Positions 7,739 through 14,989 of a stretch of DNA of 37,303 nt are shown here, piece by piece. The DNA is taken from the IMG/VR virus record IMGVR_UViG_3300033150_001386, positions 1-37,303 of that record. One strand, written 5' to 3'. Below the pieces are notes generated by a model. That model was not told where the DNA came from and did no database searches. It saw only the letters and a list, made by a program, of their open reading frames with translations. The position numbers were made by a program, and so were the translations under genes. The first letter of the stretch is position 1, and each line of letters opens with the position of its first letter. Source of the stretch: a virus.

Positions 7739-8748
7739 GTGTCTTTGCAAAACCACCCGTTGTGACCTGGTTACCGACGCGGAGGTGCAATCTGAGGTGC
7801 GAGTACTGTCGTATTCGAGACAATCAGTTTGATGAGCTTACCGAGGAGGATGTCTATCGGGTCATCGCTGTTTTGAAGAGACACTTCAGCGACTCGTTTA
7901 TCGTCATACTGGGAGGGGACGTAACTGTTTGGGGGAAGAAGCGATTGAAGCGTTTCGTCAAGCATTTAGGTGACCTAAGCTATGCTATTGTGACAAACGG
8001 GATGCTGCTTGACGAACAGTATATCCGCGAGCTTAAGGCTTGCGGGTTGAAGAATCTTAGTCTCTCAGCCGATCCCATGGGGTGTCAAGATAGAGCGCGA
8101 AAGACGAGCAACGCTCTAAGAGTGATCGAAGTCGCTAAGCGTTTGGGTGTGGAAGACTTACACGCAACGCTTACTCTCGATCGTGAGAACTACAAGGGCG
8201 CGACCATGCTTGTCAAGCTCTTATCGAAGGAGGGTTGTTGGTCGGAAATAACGCCCTACATCGCTTATCCGTCACACGACTATGACTTCGGCTTCTACGA
8301 TCGCAAGTTTGCGTTTCGTATGTCTGACTGGCACGCGTTGAACGCTGTTATGAAGAGGCTCGTGAGAATGAAGAGGGAGGGATACCTCATCCACAACACC
8401 TCAGAGTATCTGCTCAAGTTTGCATCCAACGTCTGTCCAGACGAGTATCGTTACAGATGTTTGGGAATGACGAACTTGGTGATTGACGCGGATGGAACAC
8501 TGCGACCTTGTTTGCACCTTCGGGGCAACAAGATTCGTCGATACAACGTTCTCGAGTGGGCCAGTGTCAGAGAGATACCGTTCGGAAGGATACACCTAGA
8601 CTGGAAGCACGATTTTAAGGCGCAGTGTCACGGATGCTATTGGAACTGTCAGGTCGAGACGGAGTGGGTCTACAAGAAGTACAAACATTTGGGTGTCGAT
8701 CGGGCACTCAAGAAAGTGCAAGACTACTTTCAGCACCGCTCAAATTAG
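7735..8748 (+). CDS. Radical SAM enzyme with SPASM-like C-terminus
   Basis: A 337-residue radical SAM protein. The cluster motif CNLRCEYC (CX3CX2C) lies near residues 19-26 after a TWLPTRR strand. ILGGDVT stands where the family GGEP box is expected, with Asp in place of Glu. The C-terminal third has extra cysteines (YRCLGM, LRPCLHLRG, CHGCYWNC) that look like a SPASM/twitch domain holding an auxiliary Fe-S cluster. ATG 7735 overlaps the previous stop and has GGAGGAG upstream. SPASM enzymes usually modify peptides or small molecules by C-C, C-S or C-N chemistry. Its place between two methyltransferases in the deazaguanine operon suggests a tailoring step; that is inference. Confidence 0.88.
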   Translation: MSVFAKPPVVTWLPTRRCNLRCEYCRIRDNQFDELTEEDVYRVIAVLKRHFSDSFIVILGGDVTVWGKKRLKRFVKHLGDLSYAIVTNGMLLDEQYIRELKACGLKNLSLSADPMGCQDRARKTSNALRVIEVAKRLGVEDLHATLTLDRENYKGATMLVKLLSKEGCWSEITPYIAYPSHDYDFGFYDRKFAFRMSDWHALNAVMKRLVRMKREGYLIHNTSEYLLKFASNVCPDEYRYRCLGMTNLVIDADGTLRPCLHLRGNKIRRYNVLEWASVREIPFGRIHLDWKHDFKAQCHGCYWNCQVETEWVYKKYKHLGVDRALKKVQDYFQHRSN

Positions 8749-8757
8749 GAGGAGAAG

Positions 8758-9315
8758 ATGTCTGGTTTTGACAAGAAGTACTATGAAAGATACGGGGGGT
8801 TGCGACGCTCGGAGATAGCGTTTTGGGAGGAGCATCAAAGCAAGCTTGACTACATGAAGAGCTTTCTTTTTTGTCCGTGCGAAAGCATTGAAGGGCTACA
8901 CCTTCTCCATAGTTTGGGGAAGACAGTCTTAGGTGTCGAGTACAACGAAGAGATTGTCAAGCGCTGTCCGCTCCCAGAGTTGATCAAGCTCGGAGATGCG
9001 CGCATTCTTTCCGAGACGGTCGGAGGAGATGACGCGTTTGAGTGCACAATCTCGTTTGATCTTCTTGAGCATCTCACGACTTTGGACATCTACAAAACGA
9101 TGAAAGAGTTCACTCGAGTTTCGTCGATGTGTGTTGTCGTCGGATTTTGCTCTATCGAGCACAAGTGGTTCTACAACGATCCGTCTCACATAACGTGGTG
9201 GTCGTACAACACTTGGAGAGAAGTTCTTAGCAGCATTGCGGCGGAAGACGGCTTCAAACTCACATACGAAGACCCGTCTGAGGAGCTTTTCATCTTCAAG
9301 TATTTCGAGGGGTGA
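8758..9315 (+). CDS. Class I methyltransferase-like protein
   Basis: A 185-residue protein with a methyltransferase-type core: a degenerate strand-1 loop (LFCPCESIEG), an acidic strand-2 end (VLGVEYNEE), a LIKLGDA segment and the motif IV-like TISFDLLEHL. The usual GxGxG loop is not intact, so AdoMet binding is uncertain. ATG 8758 has AGGAGGAG immediately upstream, 9 bases after the radical SAM gene. It may act with the radical SAM enzyme or with the SpeD-like protein that follows. Confidence 0.72.
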   Translation: MSGFDKKYYERYGGLRRSEIAFWEEHQSKLDYMKSFLFCPCESIEGLHLLHSLGKTVLGVEYNEEIVKRCPLPELIKLGDARILSETVGGDDAFECTISFDLLEHLTTLDIYKTMKEFTRVSSMCVVVGFCSIEHKWFYNDPSHITWWSYNTWREVLSSIAAEDGFKLTYEDPSEELFIFKYFEG

Positions 9316-9317
9316 CG

Positions 9318-10139
9318 ATGGAAATTTACGATCCAAAATCAAAGCATTTGATGGTAGACTGCTGGATGGACATGCGTGCTGCGAGCATTGTCGCGAACAC
9401 AGGGCAGTTGAAGAACATCATCGCCAAGCTCTTGATGAAGCACCAACAGATGATTCTCAACTACACCCAGTGGGACTACTATCCTCAGGGAGCTTCGGGA
9501 GTCTTTCTGATTGCCGATTCGCATTGCTCCTTTCACACTTATCCAGAGCACGGATACATCTCTTTCGACGTTTACACGTGCAAATTCGACACTGACGTAC
9601 AGCGCCTAGCTTCAGATTTGCGCGAAGCGCTGGGAGAGTTTGGAGAGATTGTCGAGTGGCGGGTGCAAGAGAAGATTCGTGGAGTCAGGGAGAAAGACAG
9701 ACTGACTGACAAGATTTACGACGAACTCTACTGGATGGGCGGGAAGTTTGAGGATATCGGCGAATGCAAGAAATGTGGTGTTTGCAACTCCCGCCCATTC
9801 ATCTTTCTTTATCCGGGGGAGTTTGAGTATCGTAAGCGCCGCCAGTTGAAGCCTGAGTTTACCAAGAACGAATTCAAAGTCGAAAACGGAGACGTGCTGT
9901 ACAAATGTCCGATTCTCAAAAAGAAGGACATCCCGAAGCTGTGCCTGGATGCACCTCTTGTTTGTAAGCTGAGTCCGATACAAATCTTCAAGCGTCCCAA
10001 CAGTCCGGCTTTCGTAAAACTCACTGACGACCCTTGCACAATGAGCACTTGTCCCAAGAAGACATTTGAAAAGGAGTGGGTCGTCAGTGTCGTTAAACTG
10101 ATCGTAGAGTTGTACGTCAACCTACGAGTGGGGGAGTAG
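9318..10139 (+). CDS. speD: AdoMet decarboxylase (SpeD-like) with Cys-rich C-terminal extension
   Basis: Residues about 5-120 match the prokaryotic pyruvoyl-dependent AdoMet decarboxylase. The self-cleavage site is DSH (Asp67-Ser68; Ser68 would become the pyruvoyl group), with H73 and C88 spaced exactly as Ser63, His68 and Cys83 of the Thermotoga enzyme. The residue before Ser is Asp rather than the usual Glu. Residues 120-273 are an extension not found in SpeD, with a CKKCGVC cluster near 150 and further cysteines to the C-terminus, suggesting a metal or Fe-S site. SpeD makes decarboxylated AdoMet, the aminopropyl donor for polyamines; some phage relatives have become Orn/Arg decarboxylases. 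The start ATG 9318 has GAGGGG upstream. Its context points to DNA modification. Confidence 0.87.
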   Translation: MEIYDPKSKHLMVDCWMDMRAASIVANTGQLKNIIAKLLMKHQQMILNYTQWDYYPQGASGVFLIADSHCSFHTYPEHGYISFDVYTCKFDTDVQRLASDLREALGEFGEIVEWRVQEKIRGVREKDRLTDKIYDELYWMGGKFEDIGECKKCGVCNSRPFIFLYPGEFEYRKRRQLKPEFTKNEFKVENGDVLYKCPILKKKDIPKLCLDAPLVCKLSPIQIFKRPNSPAFVKLTDDPCTMSTCPKKTFEKEWVVSVVKLIVELYVNLRVGE

Positions 10140-10141
10140 AA

Positions 10142-11626
10142 ATGTGTGGAATCGGAGGAGCAGTCTTTTACAGAAAGGTAGATGGGCGTCTCCTTGAGCA
10201 CATGGTTTTGGAGACAGAAAAGCGTGGACAGGACGCCTTCGGAATTGTTGATGTCAAGGTGTCGGGTCGTATCAAAACGCTAAAGCGTCCCACAACCGCG
10301 AGTAAAGTGCTCGCCTCACCGGAGTGGAGACAGTTTGTCAATGGCATTGAGCCCGAAGACTTTCTTATCTGGAACTGTCGAGCGCAACCTCTGACTGAAG
10401 TGGGAAGCTTTGATGAGCGGTCTGTGCAGCCCATCATTCGTGACTATCACGTCATTTCTCATAACGGTGTAGTTGCGAATGACGAAGAGCTGATCAAACA
10501 GCACAAGCTTGAGCCGATAACAGAGATAGACAGCGAAGTCCCGTTTCTTCTCTATCAGAAGTTTGGAGACTTGTTAAAGGCTTTTAAGGAGTGTAGTGGG
10601 GGCTTCGCCTACTTGTTGTACGACATTAAGAGGCGGTGTCTGCACTTCATCAAAGACTTCAAAACTATGGTTGTCGGCGAAACAGACGAACTGTTTTTCA
10701 TCCTCAGCGAAGAAAGATTTGTTCGCACAATCTTCGGAGATCATGCCTTTCCGTTCTGGAGACAGGTTGAGTCCTACACCTGTGGCACGTACGACGTAGA
10801 CAAAAGGGAGTTCAAATTTCAGGAGCTACAGACAAAGCTCATTTCTCAACTTCCTGCTCAAGAAGACAAAGTGCTCGTTTGTTCAAGCGGTGGGATAGAT
10901 TCAACGACAGCGGCGTACGTATGTAAGAAGTTGTGGCATAAAGACGTTGTGCTTTGCCACATTGATCACGGACAGAAGAGTGAAGAGGGAGAGAGGCGGG
11001 CTGTTAAGCGCATTGCCGTTGATCTTGGAGTTGAGTTCATGTTTCTCGACATGAAGTGGCTCGGTGCTCTCGGACACAGCGTGTTGACTGAGAAGAGTCT
11101 TCCTGTGCCCAAAGCTAAGAGACAAAACTTGAAATCTACGATCTGCTGGACTCCTGCTCGCAACCTCGTGATGATAGCTTCTCTGATGGCGGTCGCTGAA
11201 GCGAAGGGAGCGAAGTACATTACGGCAGGCTGGACGTTGGAAGAGGAGGGAAGCTATCCAGACAACTCCATTCTGTTCTTCCAAAAGTTCAATGAGCTTT
11301 CTGACTACGGAACGCTGATGCGACCGAAACTCGTTATGCCCCTCGAACGATTGATGAAAACAGAGATCATACAGCTCGGAAGCTACCTTGAAGTTCCGTA
11401 CAACATCACTTACTCTTGTGACAACGCGCCGAAGGATGGAAAGGCTTGTGGAGTCTGTGGAGCTTGCACTCTTCGACGAATGGCGTTTGAAAAAGCAGGA
11501 GTTACAGACGCGACGCGTTACGCGTCAGACTACAAGAAGCTCTATGTGGCTCCTTGGATGAAATCTAAGATGCGTCCGCCCAGACACTCGGTGCAAGAGA
11601 TTCTCAAGAGGCTTGTAAATGATTGA
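10142..11626 (+). CDS. gat-queC: GAT-QueC: class-II glutamine amidotransferase fused to 7-deazaguanine synthase
   Basis: The 494-residue protein begins MCGIGG, placing the amidotransferase nucleophile at Cys2, with WNCRAQP near 77-83 and SHNGVVAND at 106-114 as glutamine-binding elements. From about 240 it is a QueC: PP-loop SSGGIDST at 248-255 and zinc cysteines C426, C436, C439 and C442. QueC makes preQ0 from CDG with ATP and ammonia. GAT-QueC in Crenarchaeota converts preQ0 in tRNA to archaeosine, and the same fusion is known in phages with deazaguanine DNA. Here it could make preQ0, convert it to G+, or both. The start is 2 bases after the speD-like stop, with GGGGGAG upstream. It ends the first modification operon before an AT-rich intergenic stretch. 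Confidence 0.93.
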   Translation: MCGIGGAVFYRKVDGRLLEHMVLETEKRGQDAFGIVDVKVSGRIKTLKRPTTASKVLASPEWRQFVNGIEPEDFLIWNCRAQPLTEVGSFDERSVQPIIRDYHVISHNGVVANDEELIKQHKLEPITEIDSEVPFLLYQKFGDLLKAFKECSGGFAYLLYDIKRRCLHFIKDFKTMVVGETDELFFILSEERFVRTIFGDHAFPFWRQVESYTCGTYDVDKREFKFQELQTKLISQLPAQEDKVLVCSSGGIDSTTAAYVCKKLWHKDVVLCHIDHGQKSEEGERRAVKRIAVDLGVEFMFLDMKWLGALGHSVLTEKSLPVPKAKRQNLKSTICWTPARNLVMIASLMAVAEAKGAKYITAGWTLEEEGSYPDNSILFFQKFNELSDYGTLMRPKLVMPLERLMKTEIIQLGSYLEVPYNITYSCDNAPKDGKACGVCGACTLRRMAFEKAGVTDATRYASDYKKLYVAPWMKSKMRPPRHSVQEILKRLVND

Positions 11627-11654
11627 AAATAAACGATTTGCGAGAGGGAGGCTA

Positions 11655-11683
11655 TGTAACCTATTGAAAATAAATAGGTTACA
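11655..11683 (+). terminator. Perfect 11-bp hairpin after gat-queC
   Basis: TGTAACCTATT (11655-11665) pairs exactly with AATAGGTTACA (11673-11683) around a 7-base GAAAATA loop. It lies 28 bases after the gat-queC stop and lacks a following T tract, so it could be a terminator-like or mRNA-protecting stem. Because the likely -35 box of the next operon is inside it, it could equally be a protein-binding palindrome. Confidence 0.5.
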
Positions 11684-11692
11684 CGATAAAAT
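11664..11692 (+). promoter_or_regulatory. Sigma70-type promoter for the QueC-like/DpdA operon
   Basis: TTGAAA (11664-11669) and TAAAAT (11687-11692) are separated by exactly 17 bases, each one mismatch from consensus. The region is much more AT-rich than the surrounding genes. Transcription would start near 11699, giving a leader of about 110 bases before the ATG at 11808. The -35 box overlaps the loop side of the 11655-11683 palindrome, a layout suited to repression. Confidence 0.55.
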
Positions 11693-11712
11693 GCTAACTT
11701 GTGAGAACAGTT

Positions 11713-11774
11713 CTCCACGAAGTTTTCGGTAGCGTTAATACTTAGATATTTAAGCGATAAAAAACTTCGTGGAG
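11713..11774 (+). promoter_or_regulatory. 14-bp perfect inverted repeat in the leader of the QueC-like/DpdA operon
   Basis: CTCCACGAAGTTTT (11713-11726) is the exact complement of AAAACTTCGTGGAG (11761-11774), with a 34-base AT-rich loop. In RNA this gives a long stem ending 24 bases before the GGAGG ribosome site at 11799-11803, which stays free. It could be an RNA processing or stability element, or a cis-regulatory structure. I see no match to known preQ1 riboswitch layouts. Confidence 0.6.
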
Positions 11775-11807
11775 GATCGAGGACATTAGGTGATTTTTGG
11801 AGGAAAC

Positions 11808-12497
11808 ATGGTCGGAGGCAAAAAGTCGGAGATTTTGTTGTTTTCTGGCGGATTGGACAGCTTCATACTGTATTTCTATCTCAAGAAGCCACGTACCCTC
11901 TATTTTAACTTGGGACATCGTTACGCGCACAAAGAGCTGGAAGTAGTGTCGAAGCTTATCAAAAATACAGAGGTTGACTTTAGCTACACGCTTACAGATT
12001 GGGAGTTACCAGACGCTCACATTCCGTTTCGGAACGTGCTGTTGGCGATGGGGGCCAGCCGCTATGCTGACATTGTGTATCTTGGAGGAGTGTCTGATGA
12101 TCGTGTGAACGACAATACGAGGGTCGCTCACGCTGATATGACTTCTTTCATTTCCCGTTATGCCGGGCGTTTTGTTAGAGTAGCGGCCCCCTTCGCCGAG
12201 CAGGGTTGGAGCAAATTCGATGCGGTAAGATGGTTCAAGCGGGAGCTTGGAAAGAAGGCAGATAGGCTACTTCTGCAAACGCTCTCATGCTACTCTTCAA
12301 GAAGTGGGCGCTGCATGAAGTGCGCGGCGTGCTTCCGTTGGTGGGTAGCTTTGAAGTGGTGTGGCGTGCAAGGCGTTCCTCAATTTCAGAACGCAACGCA
12401 TGTCGCACGATACGTTGACAAGGTAGAGAGAGGTGAGATTACAGGTGAGAGAGCAAAAGCCATCATAGAAGGAGCGAAAAAATGGATCAACGAGTAA
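11808..12497 (+). CDS. QueC-like PP-loop ATPase (second QueC paralogue)
   Basis: A 229-residue protein with the PP-loop FSGGLDS at 12-18, a YFNLGHRYAHKE segment resembling the QueC strand after the loop, and a C-terminal zinc site of the form C-x7-C-x2-C-x2-C (SCYSSRSGRCMKCAACF). It is more diverged from textbook QueC than the domain in GAT-QueC and lacks the amidotransferase. Start ATG 11808 has GGAGG at 11799-11803. It may make preQ0 while GAT-QueC makes G+, or may have another adenylation role on CDG or a related base. It leads an operon with DpdA 10 bases downstream, so a direct role in the DNA-modification path is likely. Confidence 0.85.
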   Translation: MVGGKKSEILLFSGGLDSFILYFYLKKPRTLYFNLGHRYAHKELEVVSKLIKNTEVDFSYTLTDWELPDAHIPFRNVLLAMGASRYADIVYLGGVSDDRVNDNTRVAHADMTSFISRYAGRFVRVAAPFAEQGWSKFDAVRWFKRELGKKADRLLLQTLSCYSSRSGRCMKCAACFRWWVALKWCGVQGVPQFQNATHVARYVDKVERGEITGERAKAIIEGAKKWINE

Positions 12498-12507
12498 AGG
12501 ATGACTG

Positions 12508-13419
12508 ATGAGAATCTTTCTGTGTGTTGCTGACTGGGACGATCAGCCGAAATCTCTTGATGCCGCACACGCAAAGAATCGCCTCTACGCCTTCAGCAAT
12601 CTGTGGGAGTTTCCCTTTACGAAGAGGGGAATGATGGAGGTGCTGAAGGGCTTGACGCGAGTGAAGGGCAACGGAGAGATGTTGATGATTGATTCGGGTG
12701 TAGCGGTTTTGAACAATCGCTACTTCGTTACCGACATTCTCCGTCGTAGAGGGAAGTATGCTTTTGATCAGCACGAGCTAGAGGAGCTTGTATCGAAGTA
12801 CTGCGTGCTCCTGAAAGCGGGGGCACAGGCAGGGATCATCGACTGCGCTGTTGAGATGGATGTTGACCACTTTGTTGGGTACGAGAAGGTGAAGGAGTAC
12901 CGCAGACGTTTCGAAGACACCGGAGCGCGAATCATTCCTGTTTGGCGTCCAACAATCGGGAAGGAAGCGTACTTAGAACTGATTGAAGAGTACGATTGGA
13001 TCGCTCTCTCAGAGGGTTTTGCTGGAGTGTCGATCAATTCTCAACGGACTGTTGAGTTTCTGCGTAAAATGGTCGAGGACGGAGTGAAACGTGGGAAGAA
13101 ATATCACTTCTTCGCAGGACTTCGGCGCTCCCTTCTTTTCGGTTGTCCGCTTTACTCGGCGGATTCAACAACTTGGTCGGCATTTACTCGGTGGGCATTA
13201 ACAACGTATTTTGACCCAAAGACGAAGTGGATACACTGGGAGAATGCGAGCGAGGGTGTTGTAGCTTACAGACATCCAAAGCAGATCGGTCTTGAAGGGA
13301 TTTCTTTTGATCCGCGCGATCCTGTTTATGTCGATGCTGTTTCTGCGCTTGCCTATCGCGAGCTTGAAGACTACGTTACGAAGTTCTGGGCGAGGCGAGG
13401 TGTGGTGTTCAACGACTGA
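12508..13419 (+). CDS. dpdA: DpdA-like DNA guanine transglycosylase
   Basis: DpdA is a tRNA-guanine transglycosylase relative that swaps guanine in DNA for a free 7-deazaguanine. This 303-residue protein shows a TIM-barrel-like pattern: MLMIDSG at 58-64, VEMDVDHFVG at 116-124, LSEGFAGVS at 168-175, and YSADSTTW at 216-223, where D219 is in the place of the barrel Asp next to the substrate. The DST-W segment is typical of phage DpdA proteins. It lacks the zinc-binding tail of tRNA TGTs, as expected for this branch. The ATG has a weak AAAGG site 7 bases upstream. The complete precursor route is encoded just upstream, which strongly supports the call. Confidence 0.88.
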   Translation: MRIFLCVADWDDQPKSLDAAHAKNRLYAFSNLWEFPFTKRGMMEVLKGLTRVKGNGEMLMIDSGVAVLNNRYFVTDILRRRGKYAFDQHELEELVSKYCVLLKAGAQAGIIDCAVEMDVDHFVGYEKVKEYRRRFEDTGARIIPVWRPTIGKEAYLELIEEYDWIALSEGFAGVSINSQRTVEFLRKMVEDGVKRGKKYHFFAGLRRSLLFGCPLYSADSTTWSAFTRWALTTYFDPKTKWIHWENASEGVVAYRHPKQIGLEGISFDPRDPVYVDAVSALAYRELEDYVTKFWARRGVVFND

Positions 13420-13435
13420 AGATCGGAAGGCTTCG

Positions 13436-13744
13436 ATGGAACGAGTTGTAAGTAGCGACTGTCCGCTGTGCAATCTTGAAAAGAAGACACGATGGTACTA
13501 CGAGGATGACAAGTATGTCGTGTGTGACTGTTTGACATGCAAAGTGCCTATGGTTGTGCTGAAGTCTCATCTGCAGTGCACCTGTCCGACGTGCACCTTT
13601 TGGAAGATGGTTGAGAAAGAAGTGACGGACATCTGTCGCGACTTATTCGGTGACGCTTTTGTCGGATTCAGAAAGGAGCAACGCCAGATCAAGTTTCATT
13701 GGCACTGGCATGTGCTGTTAGGAGGAGAGAATGCAAGAGCTTGA
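13436..13744 (+). CDS. HIT-like zinc protein
   Basis: A 102-residue protein with CPLC at 9-12, a VPMVVLKSH strand-turn at about 37-45, and the C-terminal FHWHWHVLL at 87-95, the His-x-His-x-His signature of HIT nucleotide hydrolases and transferases. Extra cysteines (CDCLTC, CTCPTC) suggest a second metal site. ATG 13436 has GGAAGG at 13425-13430. HIT proteins hydrolyse or transfer nucleoside monophosphates from phosphoester or phosphoramidate bonds. Here it could clean up an adenylylated intermediate from the QueC step; that is inference. The start of the next gene overlaps its end by 14 bases. Confidence 0.75.
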   Translation: MERVVSSDCPLCNLEKKTRWYYEDDKYVVCDCLTCKVPMVVLKSHLQCTCPTCTFWKMVEKEVTDICRDLFGDAFVGFRKEQRQIKFHWHWHVLLGGENARA

Positions 13745-14357
13745 AGAGCTGAAGAGGCGGATTGCGTCAACGCCAGAGACTTTGGTGCTGACAAAGAACA
13801 TCAAGCCGAACAGATGGAACTTCAATGTGCAGAGCGATCGTCTTTTCAACGCGCTGAAGAACGCATTGAAGAAGTTCGGGAAAATTTATCCAGTCATTGT
13901 GAGAGAAACTGGGTCTGGGAAGTACGAGATCATTGATGGAGAGCATCGCTGGAAAGCGCTCCTTCAGTTGAAGGTGAAGTTCACTCCAGTCAAGAATCTC
14001 GGTCGGGTTCCAGACATCCTTGCGAAGGAACTGATGATGATACTCAACAGAACTCGAGGTGAAGCTAACGTGGAAAAGCTGGGACTCTCACTTTCGAGGA
14101 TTGTTCACACAATGGAAGAGGAAGGCGAGAATCCGCTTGATGTCCTTCCGTATGACGAAGAGCAGTTGAAAAGGTTGATCGTGGTGAGTGAGGGCTTTGA
14201 GCCTGAAACTGAAGTCGAGGAAATAGCGCCTGAAGAGTGGAAGGAGATGGCCGAGTCGACTCGTTTGTGCTCAAGACATCAATTCAAGAAAGTCAAAATG
14301 AGGAGATGCAAGAAATGCGGAATCTTAGAAGAATCAAGCAGTCCATCGAGCGAGTAA
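13731..14357 (+). CDS. ParB-like protein with C-terminal zinc-finger tail (first of a tandem pair)
   Basis: A 208-residue protein with a ParB/Srx N-terminal domain: KPNRWNFN near 23-30, a YPVIVRE strand, and the intact box IDGEHRWKA near 65-73. A helical middle follows, and a short C-terminal finger with LCSRH and RRCKKCG cysteines. A GGAGGAG site stands directly before ATG 13731. The next gene is a paralogue with the same order of elements. ParB boxes of this form bind and hydrolyse CTP or act as nucleases; which applies here is unknown. The shared operon with DpdA suggests binding to phage DNA, perhaps to guide or follow modification. Confidence 0.82.
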   Translation: MQELEELKRRIASTPETLVLTKNIKPNRWNFNVQSDRLFNALKNALKKFGKIYPVIVRETGSGKYEIIDGEHRWKALLQLKVKFTPVKNLGRVPDILAKELMMILNRTRGEANVEKLGLSLSRIVHTMEEEGENPLDVLPYDEEQLKRLIVVSEGFEPETEVEEIAPEEWKEMAESTRLCSRHQFKKVKMRRCKKCGILEESSSPSSE

Positions 14358-14956
14358 AGGAAGAGATCGTAGACATCAATCGAGTCTTCCCGAATCGGTG
14401 GAATTTCAACGAGCAAAAGCCGCACGTTTTCAAGGCTGTTGTAGCGTCGATTCGTCGTTACGGAAATCGTCTCTATCCTGTGATCGTCAGAGACATCGGG
14501 CGGAATCGGCTGGAGATCATTGACGGAGAACATCGTTGGAAAGCCTGCAAACAGCTCGGAATGAAGAAGCTGTATGTGAAGAATCTTGGAGAGGTAGACG
14601 ATCGCACGGCTGAAGAGTTGATGCTGCTTTTGAACGAGAATCGTGGAGAGGCAGACTTGTTGAAGCTGTCAAAGCTCGTGGATGAGTTCAAGACTGAGTT
14701 CGGAGAGGAAGATGTCAAGGAGCGCTACCCGTTCACGGATGCTGAGCTACGTGACATGGAAATCTTCGCCAAGGTAGACTGGAAAGACTTTCCCGACGAA
14801 TGGGAAGCCGCAAGGCGTCCTCGCACTCAGTCAGCGGTAGATGCGTGTGCTCATGACTGGGAAGAGGTCGAAGTCTACAAGTGTGAGAAGTGCGATCTCG
14901 TGCGTGCTACACCGGAAGACGCCGAGGAGGTCGTTGACAACAAGTCTGGTGCCTGA
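14315..14956 (+). CDS. ParB-like protein with C-terminal zinc-finger tail (second of a tandem pair)
   Basis: A 213-residue paralogue of the preceding gene. It repeats the segment FPNRWNFNE, the YPVIVRD strand and the box IDGEHRWKA, and ends in a C-terminal finger (CAHDWEEVEVYKCEKC). ATG 14315 is chosen because AGGAG at 14301-14305 is 9 bases away; ATG 14306 sits too close to that site. The frame remains open further upstream inside the first paralogue. The 43-base overlap and parallel architecture point to a local gene duplication followed by divergence. Confidence 0.82.
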   Translation: MRNLRRIKQSIERVKEEIVDINRVFPNRWNFNEQKPHVFKAVVASIRRYGNRLYPVIVRDIGRNRLEIIDGEHRWKACKQLGMKKLYVKNLGEVDDRTAEELMLLLNENRGEADLLKLSKLVDEFKTEFGEEDVKERYPFTDAELRDMEIFAKVDWKDFPDEWEAARRPRTQSAVDACAHDWEEVEVYKCEKCDLVRATPEDAEEVVDNKSGA

Positions 14957-14989
14957 TACGCTGAAAAGAGGTGTGAATAGGAGATAAGA

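Noticed and set aside
11627-11807. preQ1 riboswitch upstream of the QueC-like/DpdA genes
   Set aside because: The context is tempting, but the sequence has two simple perfect hairpins and no recognisable C-rich loop plus A-rich tail pseudoknot. A covariance-model search of this interval would settle it.
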